A stretch of 64,000 bases of DNA from Thalassotalea hakodatensis (GCF_030295995.1 NZ_AP027365.1:1796066-1860065), one strand, 5' to 3'; positions 42,837 through 51,592 are shown, numbered from the stretch's first letter. Program-made: numbers and translations. Notes: generated by a model from the sequence alone, not told the origin.

Positions 42837-42955
42837 TACAACACCTAAATGTTTTAGGTATGTTTGATAACATCACGTACTGTGCCTTGAATTAGAATAA
42901 CGATAGATATCAGAATTCCGAGATTGTGTTTACGCGAGTAAACGAAAAAAGATTA

Positions 42956-43073
42956 TGCTTGATGACAATAGCATTGTAGAACCACCTGACTCCATGCCGA
43001 ACTCAGTAGTGAAATGCAATAGCGCCGATGGTAGTGTGGGAGTTCCCATGTGAGAGTAGGACATCATCAAGCT
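42956..43073 (+). rRNA. rrf: 5S ribosomal RNA
   Basis: About 118 bases. The ends TGCTTGATGA and TCATCAAGC pair. The core CCATGCCGAACTCAG and GCGCCGATGGTAGTGTGG are conserved. It lies about 120 bp after 23S. Confidence 0.95.
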
Positions 43074-43086
43074 TCTATTCCAAAGA

Positions 43087-43117
43087 AAAGGCCGTCTAGT
43101 AAGACGGCCTTTTTTTA
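43087..43117 (+). terminator. rRNA operon terminator
   Basis: Stem AAAAGGCCGTCT / AGACGGCCTTTTTTT with an AGTA loop, 14 bp after 5S. Confidence 0.93.
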
Positions 43118-43236
43118 TGGACAAAATACATGGAGTACTCTCACGAGTGTAGGGTTAAAAAGGTTAACAGACAACATGAACAGTTTCATGTTGGCCCGTT
43201 TTAACCGAATGAGCTATGCGAATTCGCGGGCCTGAA

Positions 43237-43401
43237 TCAAGCTTCTATTAAGAGAAACCCGTAGCGAAAGCTACGGGTTTCTGCGTTAAGGGCGAAAAAT
43301 TATCAAAGTAAAAATAATAATATTAGCACCAGTTGACTCCATGCGCAGATACCCGTAACAGACGCCCTTTTTTGTGGGCACAATATGGGGTATTCTCACT
43401 T
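43237..43401 (+). repeat. Decayed copies of the rRNA operon tail (5S 3' end, 5S core, terminator)
   Basis: TCAAGCTTCTATT at 43237-43249 repeats the bases across the 5S 3' end. A 13-bp stem (AGAAACCCGTAGC, 43253-43282) follows. Then 43327-43351 (CACCAGTTGACTCCATG) resembles the 5S core. Finally 43360-43401 is a diverged copy of the terminator 3' arm and the bases after it (compare 43102-43142). These look like the remains of one or two further 5S-terminator units. Confidence 0.6.
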
Positions 43402-43800
43402 GGTCGTTCTTTGCCATCCATGGCACCGCGACATTAGTGAAGCCATTCACGTCAGCAGGGCAAAGCATGATTTAAATTGAATAAATATGCTTATTCAATC
43501 CCTGAAAGCGGATTGAGCTCTGCGAAATCCTGAACCTGAGTTAGACACTCACTAAAAAAAACGTAATTAAAGCTACGATCTCTTCGTTTTATGATCTCAA
43601 GGATGGAGATCATTTGACGATTCGTCAAATGAATATCGATTAGCGATTGTTTAATTCACGAAATATTCTTGCTATTAACGTAAAGCCATTAGTGCTTGCT
43701 AGTGTTCCATTTTATTGTGCCTTTTACACAAGGCAAATCAACGTTTAACGCTTAACGTTAAGGTTAAAGCCTCTATCTAAGTTTAAATAGGAGAAATACT
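43402..43800. other. Intergenic region with two adjoining palindromes
   Basis: No gene is visible. ATGATCTC / GAGATCAT (43591-43613) runs into CATTTGACGA-T-TCGTCAAATG (43611-43631), a 21-base palindrome with 10-bp arms. It could be an operator for the TPR-CPBP pair 170 bp downstream. Confidence 0.45.
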
Positions 43801-44691
43801 TTGAAGTTATTATATGCCATTTTTTTATGGTTGAACTTAGGCTGGTCGTTAAATTCATTGCAAGCATCTGATGATTTAGCCACGCTCTTTAAAAAAGCAT
43901 CTGTCGCATTAGCTATTGATTTAGACAAAGCGGAATCACTCATAGAGAAAGCACTATCGTTGGAACCCAACAACCCTGAAGTAAACTTTCTTTGTGGTCG
44001 GATAATGGGAAGGCAAGCAGAAGATGCTATTTTTACTGCAATGAGTTATGCCAATAAATCATTGTCTTGCTTAAAAAAAGCGGTTGAACTTCAGCCTAAT
44101 AAAGTTGTTTATAGAATTGGATTACTTAATTTTTATTTGGGAGCACCTTCTATTGCTGGAGGTGATATAGAACTTGCATCAGAACAAGTAGCAGCTATTT
44201 ATCAATTGAATTCAGTACAAGGTGCATTAGCTGAAATTAAGTTATTGCGTGAACAAGATAAAAAAGATGTATTAAAATCTAAATTAATTAAATGGTCAGC
44301 GAAGTATCCTAAGATTAACGAGTTTACTTTTCGTCTTGGCTTGATATACCAAGATGAAAGTAACTTTAGAGAAGCATTCAAAGCTTTTGAACAGGCAGCG
44401 TCCAGTCAAGAACAGCAAATATACTATTTGAATTCATTATATCAGCTGGGGAGAAACGCAGTTTTTAGTCACTATAATGTGCAAGAGGGTATTAATTCAT
44501 TGCTCATTTTTATTGCCGAATCAGATGGCGATAAAGGTGTTCCTTCAAATGAATGGGCTGCACTTCGCTTAGCTCAGTTGTATCGATTGATTGAAAACGA
44601 TGAATTGACAAGAAAATACGTCAAACTTGCTGAAAAAAGTGATGAACGCGAGTTGCATAGAGTACTTAAGAAAATTTATAACGTTAGGTAA
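43801..44691 (+). CDS. Exported tetratricopeptide-repeat protein
   Basis: The 296-residue protein has a signal peptide (residues 1-23, LYAIFLWLNLGWSLNSLQA) followed by helical pairs with TPR spacing throughout (for example AESLIEKALSLEPNNPEVNFLCGR and SCLKKAVELQPNKVVYRIGLLNFYL). It should be a periplasmic scaffold. The start is TTG, supported by AGGAG (43789-43793) at the right distance. It is followed four bases later by a CPBP-family membrane protease gene, so the two probably form an operon. The partner protein is unknown. The gene is close to the decayed rRNA tail but its base use is like its neighbours. Confidence 0.88.
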   Translation: MKLLYAIFLWLNLGWSLNSLQASDDLATLFKKASVALAIDLDKAESLIEKALSLEPNNPEVNFLCGRIMGRQAEDAIFTAMSYANKSLSCLKKAVELQPNKVVYRIGLLNFYLGAPSIAGGDIELASEQVAAIYQLNSVQGALAEIKLLREQDKKDVLKSKLIKWSAKYPKINEFTFRLGLIYQDESNFREAFKAFEQAASSQEQQIYYLNSLYQLGRNAVFSHYNVQEGINSLLIFIAESDGDKGVPSNEWAALRLAQLYRLIENDELTRKYVKLAEKSDERELHRVLKKIYNVR

Positions 44692-44695
44692 GACT

Positions 44696-45364
44696 ATGAT
44701 TAATATTAATGCATTAAAAACAGGTGAAGCTAGCATAGTACTATTATTGTTAGTATTGATACTTGAAGGGCCTGTTCGATTGTTTTTACAGCCTGACCCT
44801 TGGCTATTACATCCAACGCATTGGTACTTTAATCAACCAACAAGGTTATTGGTTGAACTTACTGTAGTAATTGTCGCACTGTTAGTGCTTTATAAATCGT
44901 TTGCCCGTTTATTGTTTATTGATAAAACATACATTCCTCTTATGATTGTTGCATCACTTAGCTCGGCATTAATTTTTGCTATTTTGGAGCTTGAACAATT
45001 AAAAGAAAGCTTTAATACGCCGCTAGGTAACATAATGTTATGGTTAATGACGGGGTTTATCATTGGTGTTGGCCAAGAAGTTGTTTATAGAGGGTTATTA
45101 TTTACCTCATTGACAGCCTACTTTACAGCAAGGGGGTCATCATTAATTACAACGCTCATCTTTGTTATTGCCCCACTGCATTCAATAAGGTTATGGGAGC
45201 TCTATAAATTAGAAGAATACCATGTTGTTTTGATTTTAATTACAATTTATGTAGCAGTAAGTTTCTTGTTTCAATGGTTAAGAGATAAAAGCAACAGTAT
45301 AATTGTACCGGGGGTAGTCCATGGAGTCGGGAATGCAATTACATGGCTAGCAGTGTTTTCTTAG
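44696..45364 (+). CDS. CPBP-family intramembrane metalloprotease
   Basis: The 222-residue protein has six to seven membrane helices. CPBP motif 1 reads GQEVVYRGLLFTSL (QE-x3-RG in place of EE-x3-RG), motif 2 APLHS, and motif 3 GVVHGVGNAITW (HxxxN). The Glu, Arg and both His are kept, so a metal site is possible. A longer frame opens at 44627 inside the TPR gene, but the ATG at 44696, four bases after the TPR stop, is the natural coupled start. Family members cut prenylated or other membrane substrates; the target here is unknown. This is the second CPBP gene in the window. Unlike the one at 29562 it is paired with a TPR protein rather than a peptide. Confidence 0.85.
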   Translation: MININALKTGEASIVLLLLVLILEGPVRLFLQPDPWLLHPTHWYFNQPTRLLVELTVVIVALLVLYKSFARLLFIDKTYIPLMIVASLSSALIFAILELEQLKESFNTPLGNIMLWLMTGFIIGVGQEVVYRGLLFTSLTAYFTARGSSLITTLIFVIAPLHSIRLWELYKLEEYHVVLILITIYVAVSFLFQWLRDKSNSIIVPGVVHGVGNAITWLAVFS

Positions 45365-45383
45365 TTAATTTCTTCGATGAGTT

Positions 45384-45647
45384 ATACCAACTCAATTAAA
45401 TATTTAGTCACTTAGCGAGAAATAAAAGGGTTAGAGGCAAGGCATTGATTGCAAAGAATGGTTATTCCATTGTTAAAATCAATAACACAGTCTATAACCC
45501 TTTTAAACTCGCCCTTGGGAACTCATTAGCGCCCTGATAATTTCCCTAAATAATCGAACTATAGAGCGACTATACTTAAATTATTTAGCTTGTTCTAAGC
45601 GCGCTAATGAAGTGCTAAGTTGGCTAAATATTTAATAGAATTGGTAT
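45384..45647 (-). repeat. MITE-like repeat family A, copy 2
   Basis: A 264-bp element starting ATACCAACTCAATTAAATATT and ending with its near complement (AATATTTAATAGAATTGGTAT). In reverse orientation it aligns with 6040-6353. Shared blocks include GGGCGAGTTTAAA, TTGATTTTAACAA and GAATAACCATTCT. The central third is strongly diverged. It fills the gap between the CPBP gene and the exbD terminator. Confidence 0.85.
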
Positions 45648-45662
45648 TATTAAGATGTATAT

Positions 45663-45695
45663 AAAAAAAGCCCATGTTAAATATGGGCTTTTTTT
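45663..45695. terminator. Intrinsic terminator after exbD
   Basis: Stem AAAAAAAGCCCAT / ATGGGCTTTTTTT with a GTTAAAT loop. It ends the minus-strand exbD transcript 24 bp past its stop. Confidence 0.9.
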
Positions 45696-45718
45696 ATTTG
45701 AAATTATGTTGAGCTACG

Positions 45719-46126
45719 CTATTTTTTAGACTTACCAATTGAAATAACGAGTTGATCAAATTGTTTTACCTGATCCATTACTTGAACAACCATATCGTGT
45801 GTTGTTTCATATTCAGGAATAATAACAGCACTGTTTGTTAGGTTTTCAGCTAAGAAGCTCTCTATACGTGCACCTAATCGTTCAATATCTACTGGTTTGC
45901 CGTTAAATTTAATTTGTCCATTTTCACTAATTTGAACAACAACGGTAGGAGTAGCGTTATTAGGCGGGTTATTTTGCGCTTTTGGTCTATTTACTAAAAT
46001 ACCTTCTTCGCGAACAAAAGAGGTCGTTACGATAAAGAAAATCAATAGTATAAATACAATATCCAACATTGGCGTCATATCTACTTCACTTTCGTTGGCT
46101 TCTTCTGCGTGTCTTCTTCTACTCAT
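45719..46126 (-). CDS. exbD: ExbD/TolR-family biopolymer transport protein
   Basis: The 135-residue protein has a short cytoplasmic N terminus, one membrane helix (about 18-38) and a periplasmic domain. The key proton-path aspartate is D22 in DMTPMLDIVFILLIFF. With ExbB it energises TonB for outer-membrane receptors such as the one at 22555. Its usual partners exbB and tonB are not adjacent. The upstream gene on the same strand, 100 bp away, is a pseudouridine synthase, so this copy is an orphan or its partners are elsewhere. TolR is an alternative, but no tol genes are nearby. Confidence 0.9.
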   Translation of the reverse strand: MSRRRHAEEANESEVDMTPMLDIVFILLIFFIVTTSFVREEGILVNRPKAQNNPPNNATPTVVVQISENGQIKFNGKPVDIERLGARIESFLAENLTNSAVIIPEYETTHDMVVQVMDQVKQFDQLVISIGKSKK

Positions 46127-46229
46127 GGTTAACCCTTATTCTAACCGCAATGACTAATAATATTACGATTTACTTCGTATAGTTTTGATGTAATGTACTG
46201 ATAAAATGGCTTATGGTCAATCTTTAATC

Positions 46230-46976
46230 TTAGAATTTACCTGCAAAATTATTATTTTTATAGTTGTTGTTTATTTCTTCAACGCTTAATGATCTTGAGT
46301 CGCCAGCTTTAAGGTTTTTATCAAGAGTGATATGACCAACACTAATGCGGTGTATGCTTAAAACTTTGTTTTGAAAACGGCCGAACATACGCTTAATTTG
46401 ATGATATTTTCCTTCTTGAATGATAACCAAGGCTTTATAACTCGTCAGTATTTCAAGCTGCGCAGGTAATGTTGTTGCATTTTCATACTCAAAATACATG
46501 CCCTGGGCAAATGCTGTTGCATAATCTTGCGTTATAGGTTTATCGACAGTCACTAAGTACTGCTTTTCCACTTTAGCAGATGGGTTGGTTATTTGTTCAG
46601 ACCATCGACTGTCATTGGTTAATAATATAAGCCCTGTGCTATTTAGGTCTAACCTTCCTACTATATGTAATTCGTTTTTATACGGAAAGTTTAATAAGTT
46701 AATAACGGTTTGGTGTTTATTGTCTTTTGTAGCTGATACTACACCTTTAGGCTTATTTAACATTAGGTAATAAGCTTCTTCAAAAGGTAATAGTTGTGTT
46801 GTTACAATAATTTTTGAAAATTTGTTAACAATTTCGTCTGCATTTTGAGTTGTTACTCCATCAACACTTATCTCTTGTTTTGCAAGTAAGCGTTTAACGT
46901 CTTTACGGGAAATGTTTAATGCTTGTGATATTCGCTTATCTAATCGCTGACGGTTTAATGCGTTGTTGTTTGCCAC
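46230..46976 (-). CDS. RsuA-family rRNA pseudouridine synthase
   Basis: The 248-residue protein has an N-terminal S4-like RNA-binding domain (about 9-60, LDKRISQALNISRKDVKRLLAKQEISVDG) and a pseudouridine synthase domain. The catalytic aspartate is D110 in GRLDLNSTGLILLTND. Motif II includes EKQYLVTVD and motif III GKYHQIKRMFG. By fold and length it belongs to the RsuA/RluB/E/F family. 16S position 516 (RsuA) is the likeliest target because of the S4 domain and size, but RluE/RluF-type specificity cannot be ruled out. It is probably transcribed alone. Confidence 0.9.
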   Translation of the reverse strand: MANNNALNRQRLDKRISQALNISRKDVKRLLAKQEISVDGVTTQNADEIVNKFSKIIVTTQLLPFEEAYYLMLNKPKGVVSATKDNKHQTVINLLNFPYKNELHIVGRLDLNSTGLILLTNDSRWSEQITNPSAKVEKQYLVTVDKPITQDYATAFAQGMYFEYENATTLPAQLEILTSYKALVIIQEGKYHQIKRMFGRFQNKVLSIHRISVGHITLDKNLKAGDSRSLSVEEINNNYKNNNFAGKF

Positions 46977-47120
46977 GGTAGCACTCTCAAACGTTGAAGT
47001 ATTGGAATTGTATCAATTCTATAAATAGATTTTAAATCCTAAACTGTCGATGCCATAACATTTAATGACAAAAATATAAGGTAAATAATAGATATAGTAT
47101 TTTCTTTGAACTAGACATTA

Positions 47121-47492
47121 GGCATGGGTGGTAAAAGGTAGAAGGTGCTTGCACCGCAGTAATTAATTAAATATATAAAACAATGAGTGGTGGACGATAC
47201 TGGGCTTGAACTTGTGATTCGGCGCGGGTGGTAAAAGGTAGAAGGTGCTCGCACCGCTATAATTAACTGAAATCAAAACATAAAGAAATTGGTGGACGAT
47301 ACTGGGCTTGAACTTGTGATTCGGCGCGGGTGGTAAAGGGTAGAAGGTGCTCGCACCGCTATAATTAACTGAAATCAAAACATAAAAAAGTGGTGGGCAG
47401 TACTGGGTTTGAACTTGTGATTTGGCGTGGGTGGTAAAAGGTAGAAGGTGCTCGCACCGCTATAATTAACTGAAATCAAAACATAAAGAAAT
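47121..47492 (-). repeat. Tandem array of four decayed tRNA-Val-like units
   Basis: Units of about 101-102 bp: a diverged one at about 47121-47187, then 47188-47289, 47290-47390 and 47391-47492. On the minus strand each ends with the 3' end of the neighbouring tRNA-Val (AGTTCAAGCCCAGTATCGTC plus CACCA). Earlier in the unit it keeps GAGCACC from the D arm, while the anticodon arm and 5' half have decayed. The units share the same decay, so they were amplified after it. They lie directly downstream of the intact tRNA genes. A lone tRNA function is not possible. Confidence 0.85.
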
Positions 47493-47568
47493 TGGTGGAC
47501 GATACTGGGCTTGAACCAGTGACCCCCGCCTTGTAAGGGCGGTGCTCTCCCAACTGAGCTAATCGTCC
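47493..47568 (-). tRNA. tRNA-Val (anticodon TAC), copy 3
   Basis: 76 bases, acceptor GGACGAT / ATCGTCC plus ACCA, anticodon complement at 47533-47535. It is the last intact member of a three-gene transcript and is followed by the decayed units. Confidence 0.97.
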
Positions 47569-47595
47569 TAATAGGAACAGATATAATTAAAGAAG

Positions 47596-47671
47596 TGGTG
47601 GACGATACTGGGCTTGAACCAGTGACCCCCGCCTTGTAAGGGCGGTGCTCTCCCAACTGAGCTAATCGTCC
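47596..47671 (-). tRNA. tRNA-Val (anticodon TAC), copy 2
   Basis: 76 bases, identical to copy 3 as far as read, with encoded CCA. Spacer of 27 bp to copy 3. Confidence 0.97.
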
Positions 47672-47709
47672 TAATTATATCTAACAGAAACGCCAAACTT
47701 CAAAAGAAG

Positions 47710-47785
47710 TGGTGGACGGTACTGGGCTTGAACCAGTGACCCCCGCCTTGTAAGGGCGGTGCTCTCCCAACTGAGCTAACCGTCC
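47710..47785 (-). tRNA. tRNA-Val (anticodon TAC), copy 1
   Basis: 76 bases. It differs from the others by a compensated acceptor pair (GGACGGT / ACCGTCC). It is first in the transcript, just after the promoter at 47802-47829. The valine tRNA cluster beside gltX is also found in E. coli. Confidence 0.97.
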
Positions 47786-47801
47786 GTCTCTGTGGTGGCG
47801 T

Positions 47802-47829
47802 ATTATAGGGAGATCGTATTTACTGTCAA
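47802..47829 (-). promoter_or_regulatory. Promoter of the tRNA-Val cluster
   Basis: On the minus strand TTGACA (47829-47824), a 16-bp spacer and TATAAT (47807-47802) lie 17 bp before the first tRNA. Both hexamers match consensus exactly, and the sequence between -10 and the tRNA is GC-rich. Confidence 0.9.
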
Positions 47830-48032
47830 TACAATCACGTTAATTTTTTTAGTTTTTTTGTTAAATTTAAACCAAATGAAGAATATTTCATCAGACTGGG
47901 TGTTTTATCACCTTTTTCATTTATCTGCAGTGTTCAAAGGTGTTAACCATCGGAATAGCCTGTTAAAATATCATTATTATTTTATCCTGGTTTTGTTTAA
48001 ATAAAACCGTTTTCTGTTTTAGTGAGATTGAT

Positions 48033-49445
48033 ATGAGCCTAACAACTCGATTTGCACCTAGCCCTACAGGGTATTTACATGTCGGTGGTGCCCGCACTGC
48101 CCTTTATAGTTGGTTATATGCACAGAAGAACGGCGGTGAATTTATTCTTCGTATTGAAGATACTGATTTAGAGCGCTCTACTCAAGAATCTGTAGATGCC
48201 ATTATGGATGGTATGAACTGGCTGAATTTGTCTTGGACTAAGGGCCCGTACTTTCAAACTGAGCGTTTTGATCGTTATAAAGAAGTCATTCAACAACTGA
48301 TTGTTTCAGGTAATGCATATCGTTGTTACTCAACAGCAGAAGAAGTTGAAGCAATGCGTGAAGAAGCTCGCGCTAAAGGTGAGAAAGAAAAATATAACGG
48401 TATATGGCGTGAAAGAACCGATTACCCAGAGGATAAGCCATTTGTCATTCGCTTTAAGAACCCTCTTGACGGTAGCGTTGTGATTAATGACTTAGTTAAA
48501 GGCGATATCGTCATTTCAAACGAAGAACTTGACGATTTAATTATTGCGCGTTCAGATGGGTCACCAACGTATAATTTAACGGTTGTTGTTGATGATTGGG
48601 ATATGGGGGTTACACATGTCGTTCGTGGTGACGATCATGTGAACAATACGCCTCGTCAAATTAATATATTAAAAGCGTTAGGCGCCCCATTACCAGAATA
48701 TGCCCACATTCCCATGATATTAGGAGACGATGGCAAACGTTTGTCAAAACGTCATGGTGCGGTTTCTGTGATGCAATATCGTGATGATGGGTATTTACCT
48801 GAAGCATTACTGAATTATTTAGTGCGTTTAGGTTGGTCTCATGGTGATCAAGAGATTTTTTCTCGTGAAGAAATGATCGAATTGTTTGATTTAACTGGTT
48901 GCAATAGGGCACCTTCAGCCTTTAACACTGATAAATTGATTTGGGTAAATCAGCACTATATGAAATCACTTGATCCAGAATATGTTGCCGAACATTTAGC
49001 TTGGCACATGAAAGAGCAAGGTATTTCAACAGAAAGTGGGCCTGCATTAAGTGAAATTGTTAAGGTGCAAGCAGATCGCGTAAAAACGCTAAAAGAAATG
49101 GCAGAAATATCACGTTACTTTTATCAAGATTTTACCGAGTTTGACGCTACTGCCGCGAAAAAGCATTTGCGACCTGTAGCGGAACAACCATTACAACTTG
49201 TTAGAGAAAAGTTATCGTTAGTGTCTGATTGGACACCAGAAGCTATTCAACAAGCAATTAATGCAACAGCAGAAGAGCTTGAATTAGGCATGGGTAAAGT
49301 AGGTATGCCATTGCGTGTAGCCGCAACTGGTGCTGGTAATTCTCCTTCGTTAGATGTGACACTTGCTTTGTTACCTCAGGAAAAGGTATTAACAAGAATA
49401 GATATGGCATTAGCAGTAATTGAAGCGCGAAAAGCGAATAGTTAA
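48033..49445 (+). CDS. gltX: Glutamyl-tRNA synthetase
   Basis: The 470-residue class I synthetase charges tRNA-Glu. The HIGH motif appears as HVGG in [17 protein letters not shown]. The KMSKS motif appears as KRLSK in [15 protein letters not shown]. The anticodon-binding all-helical domain follows from about residue 320. The length is as in E. coli GltX. The ATG follows GTGAGATTG. It is divergent from the tRNA-Val cluster, the E. coli arrangement. Its last 30 coding bases plus four more (49416-49449) recur at 53027-53060, where the expected terminator also lies. Confidence 0.97.
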   Translation: MSLTTRFAPSPTGYLHVGGARTALYSWLYAQKNGGEFILRIEDTDLERSTQESVDAIMDGMNWLNLSWTKGPYFQTERFDRYKEVIQQLIVSGNAYRCYSTAEEVEAMREEARAKGEKEKYNGIWRERTDYPEDKPFVIRFKNPLDGSVVINDLVKGDIVISNEELDDLIIARSDGSPTYNLTVVVDDWDMGVTHVVRGDDHVNNTPRQINILKALGAPLPEYAHIPMILGDDGKRLSKRHGAVSVMQYRDDGYLPEALLNYLVRLGWSHGDQEIFSREEMIELFDLTGCNRAPSAFNTDKLIWVNQHYMKSLDPEYVAEHLAWHMKEQGISTESGPALSEIVKVQADRVKTLKEMAEISRYFYQDFTEFDATAAKKHLRPVAEQPLQLVREKLSLVSDWTPEAIQQAINATAEELELGMGKVGMPLRVAATGAGNSPSLDVTLALLPQEKVLTRIDMALAVIEARKANS

Positions 49446-49449
49446 TGTT
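49416..49449 (+). repeat. gltX 3'-end direct repeat, left copy (inside the gene)
   Basis: 34 bases ending four bases past the gltX stop. It matches 53027-53060 at 33 of 34 positions (an A/G change in GAAGCG versus GAGGCG). The repeats bracket 3.58 kb of inserted DNA. Confidence 0.92.
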
Positions 49450-49764
49450 TTCGATAAAGATTGTATAGATATTTTATAATATAGGCCTCGTAAGATATTA
49501 AGTGACAATAACTAAAGAGGCTTATTTTTCTGGCGTCGAGAATAATATCTTTATAGTTATATTGAACGCGAATTTAGCGTTGTCATTATCTAAGGTTCAC
49601 TATTCATTATTAAAGGCCTAACAATAAAAATCAGATAGATTTTTATTGTTAACTTAAAACCATCTTCTGTGAAGGTGGTGATCGTAAAGTCAGGGCTTTG
49701 CCCATAAAGTGCTCATGTTAAATATTAACTTCGTTTGCAACCAGCAAATGAAGGAGTAAATAAC
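49450..49764. other. Non-coding left end of the gltX-linked insertion, with hairpins
   Basis: No gene is visible. Around 49660-49730 there are small stems (ACCATCTTC / GAAGGTGGT with one mismatch, GGGCTTTGCCC) ahead of a good AAGGAG site at 49751-49756. This fits the structured end of an IS200/IS605-type element leading to the transposase relic at 49765. Confidence 0.5.
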
Positions 49765-49852
49765 ATGAGCAGATATGAAAACATGTCATGTTGTTGAGTT
49801 AAATGTCCAGATAGATCATGTACACCCTTTAGTAAGAACATCACCCAGTTAA
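49765..49852 (+). pseudogene. IS200/IS605-family TnpA relic
   Basis: A ribosome-binding site and ATG introduce MSRYENMS, like the start of HUH transposases of this family, then a stop. One base out of frame, from 49793, VELNVQIDHVHPLV matches the region around the HUH motif (HVH, codons 49817-49825). About 50 intervening residues and the catalytic tyrosine end are missing. It is an internally deleted remnant. Confidence 0.7.
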
Positions 49853-50051
49853 GTGTTTCACAACGAGTGGGTTTTACTAATACATTAATGCGCTAAAATC
49901 GAGAGTAACTGATTGTAAATATTAAATTAGCATTACTTTTCCTTAAAATGAAAAATCATGCGCATTTGTGCTGAAACAACTATCTTAATGAAGTTACGTA
50001 TAATAATTTTATGTAACACGATAATAGCTCTAACACACATAAACCAACCGA

Positions 50052-50774
50052 CTAGTAAAATAAAAAACTTCTTAATGTTAATCGACCATTATCTACTGGA
50101 TTATTTAACAGAAAATTGTCGATTAATGCAGTATGCAGAGCTTGGCTACGGTAAATTACTAAACGATTAAATTTAGCGGGTATAGTATGTATTAAATCGA
50201 AGTGTGGTATGTGACCACTTATATATTTTTTTTCAAAATCAGGTGACTCTATGTGCTGCTCTAGAGCTTTAAGGTAATTATTAACTTTTTTACGAGACAT
50301 TAACTCAATACCAGTTTCTTGATGACGATAAAAACCTGTACCTAGATAAGGAGGATCGCATAAAAAGTGTATACCAGCTAGATTTCCAGAACCATGAGAG
50401 TCGTAATGAGGTAAAGCTTGTAATGGGGTCAATTGTTCTTCTGGAGTGTTTACAATAGAAAAGTCACAGAATATTCGCTCTAGGTAGGCAGCAGGTAAAT
50501 TAAAATATTTTTTTATGTAGGGAGCTAGTAACTTATTTAAGTTATCAGCATAGATTGACTCTACTTCTAAGTGATCTCCTGGATAGTAGTTATCTTTACC
50601 ACGTGCAGGTTTAGCTTTGTTTTGATTTTTTAAGAATTGAGAAACTAAAAGTTCAGGTTTTACGCTGATATTATCGAAAACTAGAATTGGACTGCCTTCA
50701 TTGCCGATATATTCAACGTTTGGAGTAACGTCTGTGTTGAAAGAGAGATCATCACTTATAGCTTTTTTAATCAT
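50052..50774 (-). CDS. DUF6445-type protein, possible Fe(II)/2-oxoglutarate dioxygenase fold
   Basis: The 240-residue cytosolic protein resembles the DUF6445 family found with tryptophan-halogenase-like and SapC genes in TonB-receptor loci. A jelly-roll iron site can be suggested: HYD (H123, D125), H214 in QALHTAL and R231 or R235 in RLTLRSF, in the order HxD...H...R of Fe(II)/2-oxoglutarate enzymes. The substrate is unknown. It is divergent from sapC with 113 bp between, so they may share a control region. The halogenase-like gene it usually accompanies is 23 kb away. It lies within the insertion bracketed by gltX repeats. The fold assignment is inference; an overlapping plus-strand frame at 49958 is not a gene. 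Confidence 0.75.
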   Translation of the reverse strand: MIKKAISDDLSFNTDVTPNVEYIGNEGSPILVFDNISVKPELLVSQFLKNQNKAKPARGKDNYYPGDHLEVESIYADNLNKLLAPYIKKYFNLPAAYLERIFCDFSIVNTPEEQLTPLQALPHYDSHGSGNLAGIHFLCDPPYLGTGFYRHQETGIELMSRKKVNNYLKALEQHIESPDFEKKYISGHIPHFDLIHTIPAKFNRLVIYRSQALHTALIDNFLLNNPVDNGRLTLRSFLFY

Positions 50775-50887
50775 GAAGTTATTTTCATATTAATTTGAAA
50801 TTCACATGTAATACTACAAGATGATGCTTTTGTTTTAAATGCTTTGATGCAATAATTCGCCTTTCAATTTAATAAAGGTAATCGTTT

Positions 50888-51592
50888 GTGAATGTAAAAT
50901 TAAAGCCTCTTTCATTTGAACATCATGGCCAATTAAAATTAAAAAAAGGTCCCCATCTAGATGCTATTTTTAAATCAAATAATGTCGATATAGCTATACA
51001 TGAATTTGCTAAAGTAGCTTGTGAAGCACCTATAATATTTATTAAAGATCAAGACAGTGGCCAATTTAGAGTTGTTGCTGTTACTGGCCTTAAAGTTGGA
51101 GAAAATCTTTTTGTTCATCAAGGAAAATGGCAGGCTAATTTTATACCTCATTGCATAGGTAATACGCCCTTTTATTTAGGTCATAGTCAAGATTCTGCTG
51201 ACATAGATGATGCAGTTTTACTAGTCGACGAAAAGAATGGAGCACTTGGCAAAGAAGGAACTGCACTTTTTAATGATGATGGCGAATATTCAGATTATGT
51301 TTCTGCTACTAAAGAGTCTTTAAAAGACTATGTTAAGTTTCAGCATATGACTAAACAATTTATTAACTTTATTGTGGAACATGAACTGCTTGTATCTCGT
51401 GAAATTGACATAACTGCTGGTGAAGAATCAGTGTCATTACATGGCATTTATTTAATTGATCAACAAAAGTTAGATAGTCTATCTGATGAGCTGTTTGTCA
51501 AGTTGAGAAAGTTAAACTTTTTACCGTTAATTTATACCCACTTAACATCAATTAGTCAGTTTTCTAATTTGATATCAAACCGTGAAAAATAA
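50888..51592 (+). CDS. SapC-family protein
   Basis: The 234-residue protein matches the SapC family: KPLSFEHHGQLKL near the start, EFAKVACEAPIIFIKD, and the WQANFIPHCIGNTPFYLG block, followed by LF-D-GE. SapC was first named from a Campylobacter S-layer cluster. In Alteromonadales and Caulobacterales it is usually encoded beside TonB receptors and halogenase-like proteins, and its biochemical role is unknown. There is no signal peptide. The start is GTG at 50888, after AAAGGT. It diverges from the DUF6445 gene, and the pair resembles a fragment of a receptor locus moved to this site. Confidence 0.87.
   Translation: MNVKLKPLSFEHHGQLKLKKGPHLDAIFKSNNVDIAIHEFAKVACEAPIIFIKDQDSGQFRVVAVTGLKVGENLFVHQGKWQANFIPHCIGNTPFYLGHSQDSADIDDAVLLVDEKNGALGKEGTALFNDDGEYSDYVSATKESLKDYVKFQHMTKQFINFIVEHELLVSREIDITAGEESVSLHGIYLIDQQKLDSLSDELFVKLRKLNFLPLIYTHLTSISQFSNLISNREK

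Noticed and set aside
47121..47492. Regular repeats that might be a CRISPR array
   Set aside because: Units are about 101 bp, nearly identical throughout with no unique spacers, and end in tRNA-Val 3' sequence. No cas genes are present.
47163..47656. Open frames across the tRNA-Val genes and decayed units
   Set aside because: They are translations of repeated tRNA sequence and give repetitive, meaningless peptides.
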